The notes under the pieces: model-generated
The model's input: the letters and a program-made list of their open reading frames with translations, nothing else
The model's database searches: none
Told to the model about the DNA's origin: nothing
DNA from: Eubacteriales bacterium
GTDB taxonomy: Bacteria; Bacillota; Clostridia; Peptostreptococcales; Anaerovoracaceae
Reading direction: 5' to 3'
Length of the DNA stretch: 6,052 nucleotides
Assembly: GCA_028680875.1 (NCBI GenBank)
Contig: JAQUJQ010000102.1
Location: 1 to 6,052 of the forward strand
Part shown: positions 1 to 5,279 of the stretch, one piece after another
Numbering within the stretch: the first letter of the stretch is position 1
Layout: each line of letters begins with the position of its first letter
Made by a program: the position numbers and the translations under genes

Positions 1-555
1 GCGGATTGTGTCAAGCTGGGTTTGCGTATATTAAAAGAAGAAGGGATTTCAATTGATTTTGTTTATTCCGGAATCAATCATGGCTCCAATCTGGGAACTG
101 ACACCCTCTATTCAGGTACTGTTTCGGGGGCTATCGAAGGTGTGATTAATGGTATCCCGTCTATTGCTGTATCAGTCTATAATCATTATCCTCAGCATTT
201 TGGCCCCAGCTGCGATATTGCAGTGCAGGCCTTGCAGGTAGCGTCAGGAAAGTTGGATGGCGGTACGGTGCTCAATATCAATTTACCGGATGTTCCAGCC
301 GAAGAAATCAAGGGATTGCGTATTACCCGTTTGGGCGCTAGAGAGTATGATGAACAGTTCCAACCTCATGTGGATGAAGATGGTAAAACTCACTATCATT
401 ATACAGGCGAACCTGTGATATATTCAGGATTATCGGAGGATATCGACGTAATGGCCATACAGAATAATTATATTTCTATAACGCCTTTACATTACGATCT
501 GACCAGTTATCAGAGAGTAGAAGAAGTAAAGGGTTGGGGATTTCAATTCAAGTAG
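1..555 (+). CDS. surE: 5'/3'-nucleotidase SurE, C-terminal part (cut by left edge)
   Basis: The reading frame is open from base 1 (it begins Ala-Asp-Cys-Val-Lys-Leu-Gly) and stops with TAG at 553-555, giving 184 residues. SurE proteins are about 250 residues long, so roughly the first 70-75 are missing. Those include the N-terminal Asp-Asp pair and the Ser that hold the catalytic metal. What remains is diagnostic: SGINHGSNLG (codons 67-96), whose Asn at 76-78 is the fourth metal ligand in the family, then LYSGTVSGAIEG and GIPSIAVS, and a C-terminal region with VLNINLPD and ITPLHYDLT. SurE is a cytoplasmic, divalent-metal-dependent phosphatase that removes phosphate from nucleoside monophosphates and is linked to stationary-phase survival. 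TTG at 22 is only an internal Leu codon, not a start. The next gene follows after 11 nt, so the two are probably co-transcribed. Confidence 0.95.
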   Translation, partial: ADCVKLGLRILKEEGISIDFVYSGINHGSNLGTDTLYSGTVSGAIEGVINGIPSIAVSVYNHYPQHFGPSCDIAVQALQVASGKLDGGTVLNINLPDVPAEEIKGLRITRLGAREYDEQFQPHVDEDGKTHYHYTGEPVIYSGLSEDIDVMAIQNNYISITPLHYDLTSYQRVEEVKGWGFQFK

Positions 556-566
556 AGGAGACTCAA

Positions 567-1118
567 ATGAGAATAAATAAAATGAATAAAGACGATTCTC
601 TGTTGGTACTCATTGATTTTCAGGAACGGCTCATGCCGGCGATGATTGACAGGGGGAATCTGGAGGAAAACACCATTAAACTGGTTAAAGGTTGCAAAGT
701 TTTGGAAGTTCCGCAGCTCGTTACTCAACAGTATACCAAGGGTTTAGGGCCCACGGTTTCCGATATAGATGAAGCCTTGGGTGAGTATGAATACATCGAA
801 AAAACCAGTTTTAGCTCAATGGGGGAGCAGGCTTTTGTGGATGCCTTAGAGAAAACCGGAAGAAAGACTGTTATTTTGGCCGGTATCGAATCTCATGTAT
901 GTGTGCAACAAACCGCTCTGGATTTACTGGAGAAAGGATATGGGGTTTTTCTTGTAGTGGACTGTGTTTCATCACGCAGCAGTTATGATAAAAAATATGC
1001 ATTAAAGCGTATGGCAAATGCCGGAGTTACGAACACTACCTGTGAAGCGGTTCTGTTTGAACTTTGCAAAGGGTCACGTGAACCGGGCTTTAAAGAGATA
1101 TCTTCACTGGTGAAATAA
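567..1118 (+). CDS. Isochorismatase-family cysteine hydrolase (YcaC-like)
   Basis: A 183-residue protein of the isochorismatase-like fold, the usual length for a single-domain member. The catalytic triad is visible: Asp17 in LLVLIDFQERL, Lys79 in EKTSFS, and nucleophile Cys112 in AGIESHVCVQQTA. The Gly-Ile pair before the Cys fits the conserved cis-peptide site. VTQQYTKGLGPT (about 52-63) matches the YcaC/nicotinamidase-related subgroup. These enzymes hydrolyse amides or related bonds through a thioester-type intermediate. The substrate cannot be read from sequence, and the gene should not be called nicotinamidase or isochorismatase proper. ATG 567 was chosen because GAGGAG (555-560) lies 6 nt upstream; ATG 582 would be 21 nt away. 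The ribosome binding site overlaps the surE stop codon, suggesting translational coupling. Confidence 0.9.
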   Translation: MRINKMNKDDSLLVLIDFQERLMPAMIDRGNLEENTIKLVKGCKVLEVPQLVTQQYTKGLGPTVSDIDEALGEYEYIEKTSFSSMGEQAFVDALEKTGRKTVILAGIESHVCVQQTALDLLEKGYGVFLVVDCVSSRSSYDKKYALKRMANAGVTNTTCEAVLFELCKGSREPGFKEISSLVK

Positions 1119-1128
1119 AGGCAAATCT

Positions 1129-2064
1129 ATGTATATGTTTGAAAACCAAATTACTCTTGAATCCAGACCATTATTGGAAAAGTATCTAAAAAGCTTTGAA
1201 TATAAAAGTTCAGGTTTATCCTTTACTTCTTTATATATGTGGCGCAACATCAACTTGTTCAGTTGGCAAGTAATCGGAGATTATCTTTGTATTTCCGGAC
1301 TCAGTCATTTAGAAACTGAAAATGAGGAGTACTTTTTCTTTCCTCCTTTAACTAGGAACGGGATTTATGAAGCGACAGAACTGAAAAAGACCATTTTAGA
1401 AGGTAAGAGAATATTTGAGAAAAAAGGACAGCGTTTTAGTATTCGATTGCTGCCTTATCATATGATACCGATAATAGAAGAAGCCTTTCCGGGTGAGTTT
1501 CAGTTTATAGAAGACCGGCCTAACTATGATTATATATATTTAACCCGGGATCTCATTAATCTTACGGGTCGAAAATATAATAAAAAGCGTAACCATTTGA
1601 ATTATTTTCATGAACATTATCAATATGAATATGTACCATTAACCTCGGCTATGGCTGAAGATGCAATGGTTTTTATTCAAGAGTTCAATGAACGGAAAAA
1701 GCTTCCCGAGCACGAAATGAAACTTTTGAAAATGGAAGAAATCGCTATGGAAGATGCTTTCCATAACATAGAGAGAGTGGGGTATCGTTCGGGAGCGCTT
1801 CTTATCGACGGTAAAATCCAGGCATTAAGTATTGGAGGAGATTTGTGGCATGATGCGATTGTTGTTCATGTGGAAAAAGCTAATGCGGAGTACCGAGGAG
1901 CTTATCAGGCTATAAATAATGAGTTCTGTAAACGTGAGGCTTCACACGTAAAATTCGTTAACAGAGAAGAAGATATGGATATCCCGGGTTTGCGAGAAGC
2001 TAAACTATCCTACCGTCCGATTGAACTTTTGAAACTATATATAGCAGTATTTAAAAACGAATAA
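1129..2064 (+). CDS. DUF2156 (phosphatidylglycerol lysyltransferase C-terminal-like) double-GNAT protein
   Basis: A 311-residue soluble protein without signal peptide or membrane segments. It carries the DUF2156 hallmarks: GRKYNKKRNHLNYF (147-160) at the junction of the two acyltransferase-like halves, and FVNREEDMDIPGLREAKLSY (277-296) near the C-terminus. The family has the fold of the C-terminal catalytic domain of MprF/LPG synthases, which transfer lysine from Lys-tRNA to phosphatidylglycerol, but this protein lacks the membrane flippase part. Stand-alone members are common in Clostridia and have no firmly established reaction. An aminoacyl- or acyl-transfer role is family-level inference. 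Start ATG 1129 has AAAGG (1117-1121) 7 nt upstream, overlapping the previous stop codon; the alternative ATG 1135 sits too far away. The 10-nt gap places it in the operon with surE and the hydrolase. Confidence 0.85.
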   Translation: MYMFENQITLESRPLLEKYLKSFEYKSSGLSFTSLYMWRNINLFSWQVIGDYLCISGLSHLETENEEYFFFPPLTRNGIYEATELKKTILEGKRIFEKKGQRFSIRLLPYHMIPIIEEAFPGEFQFIEDRPNYDYIYLTRDLINLTGRKYNKKRNHLNYFHEHYQYEYVPLTSAMAEDAMVFIQEFNERKKLPEHEMKLLKMEEIAMEDAFHNIERVGYRSGALLIDGKIQALSIGGDLWHDAIVVHVEKANAEYRGAYQAINNEFCKREASHVKFVNREEDMDIPGLREAKLSYRPIELLKLYIAVFKNE

Positions 2065-2103
2065 TAGGACATGGTGTTTGTCTTTATAACGGAAACAGAG
2101 CTA

Positions 2104-2132
2104 TTGTATTCTATATAGTAAAATGATATTAT
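2104..2132 (+). promoter_or_regulatory. Possible sigma-A-type promoter for the thiolase gene
   Basis: In the 126-nt AT-rich spacer before the thiolase gene, TTGTAT (2104-2109) and TATTAT (2127-2132) stand 17 nt apart. The -10 matches the consensus at five of six positions, the -35 only at three. Transcription would begin near 2139, giving a leader of about 50 nt. I see no clear terminator for the upstream operon in this spacer, only a weak AT-rich TGTTT/AAACA pairing (2075-2097), so read-through is possible. Confidence 0.35.
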
Positions 2133-2176
2133 TAAATCGTTATCAGTAAATCAATTCTAAGATTTAATTATATATT

Positions 2177-2184
2177 GAGGAGGT
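2177..2184 (+). promoter_or_regulatory. Strong ribosome binding site of the thiolase gene
   Basis: GAGGAGGT lies 6 nt before ATG 2191. It is complementary to the 3' end of 16S rRNA over its full length, fixes the start codon, and fits a highly translated fermentation enzyme. Confidence 0.8.
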
Positions 2185-2190
2185 ATAAGA

Positions 2191-3369
2191 ATGAAAGAAG
2201 TTGTGATTGTAAGCGCAGCTAGAACTCCAATCGGGAGTTACGGTGGTACGTTAAAGAACACACCCGCAGTAACACTGGGTGCAATTGCTGTAAAAGAGGC
2301 TATTAAAAGAGCAGGCATTACACCGGATACAGTGGACGAGCTGGTTTTTGGCAACGTATTGCAAGGTGGACTTGGACAAAACGTAGCAAGACAGGTAGCT
2401 ATAGCTGCAGAGATTCCAATTGAAGTTCCTTCCTTAACCTTAAATAAGGTTTGCGGCTCCGGCCTTCGTACAGTTTCCATGGCAGCTCAGATCATTAAAG
2501 CCGGTGATGCAGACTGTATCGTCGCAGGCGGCTGTGAAAGCATGAGCATGGCCCCTTATTTTTCTCCTAACATGAGATGGGGAGCCAGAATGGGCGATGT
2601 AAAGCTTATTGATATGATGGTACATGATGGTTTAACAGATATTTTTAATCATTATCACATGGGTATTACTGCTGAAAATGTTGTTGAACAGTGGGGCCTC
2701 ACAAGGGAAGACCTGGATGCATTTGCAGCAAGTTCTCAACAAAAGGCGGAAGCCGCTATCAAGTCCGGCAAGTTCAAGGATGAAATTGTACCCGTTGAGA
2801 TTCCCCAGAGAAAAGGTGATCCCATCGTATTTGATACGGATGAATTTCCCAGATTCGGATGTACCGCAGAAGGTATTTGCAAGTTGAGACCGGCATTCAA
2901 AAAAGATGGTGCAGTTACAGCTGCCAATTCCTCCGGTATTAACGACAGTGCTGCGGCATTAGTGATTATGTCCAAGGAAAAAGCAGATGAACTGGGAATT
3001 AAACCGATGGCAACAATTAAATCTTATGCCTCCGCAGGCGTAGATCCCGCAATAATGGGGATCGGCCCGATTCCTTCTTCTCAGAAAGCTCTGGAAAAAG
3101 CAGGTCTTACCATTAATGATATGGATTTGATTGAAGCCAATGAAGCCTTTGCAGCACAGTCCTTAGCAGTAGGAAGAGATCTTGGCATTGATACTGAGAA
3201 ATTGAATGTAAACGGCGGAGCCATCGCTTTGGGACACCCCATCGGTGCTTCCGGTGCCAGAATATTAATTACGCTACTTTATGAGATGAAGAAGAGAAAT
3301 TCCAAGTATGGCCTTGCCACCCTCTGTATCGGTGGCGGACAAGGTACCGCAGTTGTAGTTGAGATGTAG
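2191..3369 (+). CDS. thlA: Acetyl-CoA C-acetyltransferase (biosynthetic thiolase)
   Basis: A 392-residue protein, the standard size of a class II thiolase. It condenses two acetyl-CoA to acetoacetyl-CoA and CoA in the cytoplasm. In anaerobic Clostridia this is the first step toward butyrate, and the enzyme can run in reverse in degradation. All catalytic elements are present: nucleophile Cys88 in LNKVCGSGL, the HMG loop with His156, NEAF (317-320), His349 in GGAIALGHPIGASGARI, and the acid/base Cys379 in LCIGGGQGTA. These positions almost coincide with Cys89/His348/Cys378 of the Zoogloea ramigera enzyme. Symbols atoB or phbA are used for the same family. The gene is flanked by a possible promoter and a strong terminator, so it appears monocistronic. 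No dehydrogenase or crotonase genes adjoin it, so its exact pathway here is inference. Confidence 0.95.
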   Translation: MKEVVIVSAARTPIGSYGGTLKNTPAVTLGAIAVKEAIKRAGITPDTVDELVFGNVLQGGLGQNVARQVAIAAEIPIEVPSLTLNKVCGSGLRTVSMAAQIIKAGDADCIVAGGCESMSMAPYFSPNMRWGARMGDVKLIDMMVHDGLTDIFNHYHMGITAENVVEQWGLTREDLDAFAASSQQKAEAAIKSGKFKDEIVPVEIPQRKGDPIVFDTDEFPRFGCTAEGICKLRPAFKKDGAVTAANSSGINDSAAALVIMSKEKADELGIKPMATIKSYASAGVDPAIMGIGPIPSSQKALEKAGLTINDMDLIEANEAFAAQSLAVGRDLGIDTEKLNVNGGAIALGHPIGASGARILITLLYEMKKRNSKYGLATLCIGGGQGTAVVVEM

Positions 3370-3407
3370 TAAAGCCCAATTTAAAAAAATATTTATACAT
3401 TTATTAA

Positions 3408-3436
3408 AAAACAAGTGGGCACTGCCCACTTGTTTT
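3408..3436 (+). terminator. Rho-independent terminator after the thiolase gene
   Basis: A perfect 13-bp inverted repeat, AAAACAAGTGGGC / GCCCACTTGTTTT, with a 3-nt loop (ACT) lies 38 nt after the thiolase stop codon. The core CAAGTGGGC stem is followed by TTTT within the right arm. On the opposite strand the same hairpin is followed by six Ts (complement of A 3406-3411), so it can act in both directions, although I see no minus-strand gene nearby. It separates the thiolase transcript from ispE. Confidence 0.85.
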
Positions 3437-3439
3437 GAT

Positions 3440-3470
3440 AAAATAGAAGGGACGGTTCTTTTTATTTTAC
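3440..3470 (+). repeat. Possible dispersed REP-like element with GGGACGGTTC core
   Basis: GGGACGGTTCTTTTT (3449-3463) is flanked by short complementary AT arms (AAAATA before, TATTTT after, with GAA/TTC inside), so it can fold with GGGACGG in the loop. From memory, GGGACGGTTCTTTT-type stretches recur in many clostridial genomes as intergenic repeats. Only one copy is in this window, so membership in a repeat family is not shown here. The rest of the spacer to 3535 is T-rich with no convincing promoter. Confidence 0.3.
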
Positions 3471-3535
3471 TTTTTGTTTTCGTGGTTTGCACTTTTCTAT
3501 TGTTTGAGTTTTTTATCCGAGCGGGTGTAGAAAAA

Positions 3536-4450
3536 ATGGAAATAACACTAAAAGCATATGGAAAAATTAATTTGTCCATTGACGTTTTAGGTAAACGGCC
3601 AGATGGCTATCATGAGGTTTGTATGGTAATGCAAATGATAGACCTTTGGGATCGGATAAAAGTGAGAATTATCCATGGATCTAATCCTCAATCTATACAG
3701 ATTACCACTGATTGCAGAGATTTACCGCCGGACAAACGAAATCTTGCGTACAGAGCTGCAGAGTTAATGCTTTCCCGTTATGGAGGAGTTGAAAAGGGAG
3801 GTATTGGTATTCATTTAGAAAAGAAGATTCCAATGGCAGCCGGTTTAGCCGGCGGAAGCGGAGATGGAGCTGCTGTGCTTCACGCTTTAAACAAACTTTG
3901 GGATCTCAGATTACCATTATCGGAGTTAATGGATCTAGGCGTTAAACTTGGTGCTGATGTACCTTTTTGCCTTATGGGGCAAGGTGCCTTGGAACCTGTT
4001 TCCCGCTTTACAAAAGGACACGCTTCCACCTGCGCTTTGGCTACGGGAATTGGGGAGAAGCTGGTTCCGCTGTCTCCCATAGATGCCTGGGTTGTCCTAT
4101 CCAAGCCTCCTATCAGTGTATCAACAAAGGAAGTTTACGAAGCATTGAATTTGGAAACAATAACCAAGCGCCCCAATACCGGGGATCTGGTTCAAGGATT
4201 AAAAGAAGCAGATTTCGATAAGATATCTAAAAATATGTACAACGTACTTGAAAATGTGAGTGAGATACGATATCCTCCAATTGTGTATACAAAGAACATA
4301 ATCCAATCTGATAAGGGGCGACATCAAACAATGATGAGCGGAAGCGGCCCCACTGTATTTGCAATTACTCCTGATTTTTCGGTAGCAGAAAGAATTTATA
4401 ATAAAATTAAAAAAGTTAATGATGAAACCTTTCTGGTTGAAACTTTATAG
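3536..4450 (+). CDS. ispE: 4-diphosphocytidyl-2-C-methyl-D-erythritol kinase IspE
   Basis: A 304-residue GHMP kinase. It phosphorylates the 2-hydroxyl of CDP-methylerythritol with ATP, step four of the MEP pathway to isoprenoids. Motifs in order: KAYGKINLSIDVLGKRPDGYHE (split here as 6-18 and 19-27), with Lys10; the ATP loop PMAAGLAGGSGDGAAVL (99-115); LGADVPFC with catalytic Asp141; and MSGSGPTVFAI (267-277). Lys10 and Asp141 fall at the same numbers as in E. coli IspE. Family members are usually about 280-290 residues. The excess is mostly a 16-residue stretch after Met147-Gly148, before ALATGIGEKL. ATG 3536 starts the family's conserved N-terminus. Its ribosome binding site is weak (GGGTG, 3523-3527). 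The frame stays open upstream to 3359, but that region spans the terminator and is not coding. The GntR gene follows after 27 nt. Confidence 0.95.
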   Translation: MEITLKAYGKINLSIDVLGKRPDGYHEVCMVMQMIDLWDRIKVRIIHGSNPQSIQITTDCRDLPPDKRNLAYRAAELMLSRYGGVEKGGIGIHLEKKIPMAAGLAGGSGDGAAVLHALNKLWDLRLPLSELMDLGVKLGADVPFCLMGQGALEPVSRFTKGHASTCALATGIGEKLVPLSPIDAWVVLSKPPISVSTKEVYEALNLETITKRPNTGDLVQGLKEADFDKISKNMYNVLENVSEIRYPPIVYTKNIIQSDKGRHQTMMSGSGPTVFAITPDFSVAERIYNKIKKVNDETFLVETL

Positions 4451-4457
4451 CAGATAT

Positions 4458-4464
4458 AAGGAGG
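4458..4464 (+). promoter_or_regulatory. Ribosome binding site of the GntR gene, unusually far from its GTG start
   Basis: AAGGAGG is an excellent Shine-Dalgarno sequence, but the first usable start codon, GTG 4478, is 13 nt away instead of the usual 5-10. There is no ATG, GTG or TTG in frame between them. The spacing together with the GTG start suggests modest translation, which would suit a regulator. Confidence 0.6.
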
Positions 4465-4477
4465 AAAAAAGAAGCAC

Positions 4478-5137
4478 GTGTTTATTACAACGATTCAAAA
4501 CCATAGGCCGTTACGTGAAATTGTATACGAGGAACTTCGTGAAGATATTCTTACAGGAAACATCAAACCCGGTACCAGAATGATGGAGGTTGATTTAGCC
4601 AATGAAATGGGAGTGAGCCGGACACCCGTTCGTGAGGCAATACGAAAGTTGGAAAAAGAAGGACTGGTAACAATAAAACCCAGAAAAGGGGCCTATGCAG
4701 CAGAGTTCTCTGTTAAAAGTATGATGGATATTTTAGAAGTAAGAAGTCATTTAGAAGGGTTGGCTGCTAATTTAGCTGCACAACGGATGTCACCGGCGGA
4801 GAAACAGAAACTGATTCAGTTAGAAGAAGATTTTGAAAAAGCACTCCAAGCAGGAGACATGCAGGGAATGATAAAAACGGACACCCAATTTCATCGGATG
4901 ATTGTTGAGGCAAGTGAAAATAACCATTTGATTATATTGGTAGAACAACTCCAAGAACTGGTACTGCGATTTCGGTTTATTTATTATAAAGATTTCAAAC
5001 GTGCAGAAGAAATGGCCCCGGAGCATCGAGGCATTTATAGAGCAATTATTGAGGGTGATTCAGATAAAGCCAAAGAGGCGGCATTTAACCATATTGATAA
5101 ATTAAAAGATATGATACTGAATGATGGGATTAAGTAG
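4478..5137 (+). CDS. GntR-family transcriptional regulator, FadR subfamily with FCD domain
   Basis: A 219-residue DNA-binding regulator of typical length. The N-terminal winged helix-turn-helix spans about 10-78, with the recognition region DLANEMGVSRTPVREAIRKL (39-58) and the wing IKPRKGAYAA. The C-terminal all-helical FCD effector domain (about 85-215) has the family's metal ligands Asp135 and His139 in DTQFHR, His183 in PEHRGIY, and His205 in FNHID. Many FCD regulators bind a small carboxylate through that metal; the ligand and operator here cannot be deduced. The start is GTG 4478. It lies 27 nt after ispE, so probably in the same transcript, and 142 nt before the SPOCS gene. The regulator may act on its own neighbourhood, but I see no clear GntR-type operator palindrome. 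Confidence 0.92.
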   Translation: MFITTIQNHRPLREIVYEELREDILTGNIKPGTRMMEVDLANEMGVSRTPVREAIRKLEKEGLVTIKPRKGAYAAEFSVKSMMDILEVRSHLEGLAANLAAQRMSPAEKQKLIQLEEDFEKALQAGDMQGMIKTDTQFHRMIVEASENNHLIILVEQLQELVLRFRFIYYKDFKRAEEMAPEHRGIYRAIIEGDSDKAKEAAFNHIDKLKDMILNDGIK

Positions 5138-5181
5138 GGAATTTGAACTTCTAGAGAGTTGGAACTTCTCCAATGGACTTC

Positions 5182-5211
5182 TTGTCATAATGATACAATT
5201 TCCGGAATAAA
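5182..5211 (+). promoter_or_regulatory. Possible promoter region for the SPOCS gene
   Basis: TTGTCA (5182-5187) matches the sigma-A -35 box at five of six positions. The best -10 behind it is only AATAAA (5206-5211, four of six, 18-nt spacer). Overlapping it, GATACAAT (5192-5199) matches the sigma-E -10 consensus CATACAAT at seven of eight positions, but I cannot find a matching sigma-E -35 box 14-15 nt upstream. An expression switch at sporulation is plausible for this gene; which promoter is real cannot be decided from sequence. Confidence 0.25.
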
Positions 5212-5221
5212 CTATTATTGC

Positions 5222-5271
5222 GGAGGTATGGGATTGTCCGGGTCCTCCACAATCAAGTGTTTTAAAGGGGG
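5222..5271 (+). promoter_or_regulatory. Competing short hairpins in the leader of the SPOCS gene
   Basis: CCTCC (5244-5248) is complementary both to GGAGG (5222-5226) and, with one G-U pair, to GGGGG (5267-5271), part of the gene's ribosome binding site. A further 6-bp stem, GATTGT (5232-5237) with ACAATC (5249-5254), would display CCTCC in its loop. The pairings are mutually exclusive in part and could expose or mask the ribosome binding site. The stems are short, so this is tentative. Confidence 0.25.
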
Positions 5272-5273
5272 AG
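5267..5273 (+). promoter_or_regulatory. Ribosome binding site of the SPOCS gene
   Basis: GGGGGAG lies 6 nt before ATG 5280. The only other nearby ATG with a GGAGG (5228) is one nucleotide from it, too close to work, so 5280 is the start. Confidence 0.65.
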
Positions 5274-5279
5274 AGTACC

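Noticed and set aside
534..566. Longer N-terminus for the isochorismatase-like protein starting from TTG 534
   Set aside because: It would overlap the surE end without a ribosome binding site, while ATG 567 has GAGGAG at 6 nt and gives the family's usual start.
2071..2097. Weak inverted repeat TGTTT/AAACA after the DUF2156 gene as a terminator
   Set aside because: Only five AT-rich pairs with a 13-nt loop and no T run; too unstable to call.
3359..3535. Open in-frame extension upstream of ispE that would encode a hydrophobic, membrane-like segment ahead of the kinase
   Set aside because: It begins with a TTG inside the end of the thiolase gene, lacks a ribosome binding site and reads through the perfect terminator hairpin. 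The Phe/Leu-rich stretch is what T-rich spacer DNA gives, and IspE's conserved N-terminus begins at 3536.
5145..5182. Three near-direct repeats GAACTTCT, GAACTTCT, GGACTTCT downstream of the GntR gene, considered as regulator operators or a terminator
   Set aside because: The spacing is uneven (17 and 13 nt start to start), there is no clean dyad symmetry, and no T tract follows, so neither reading is supported.
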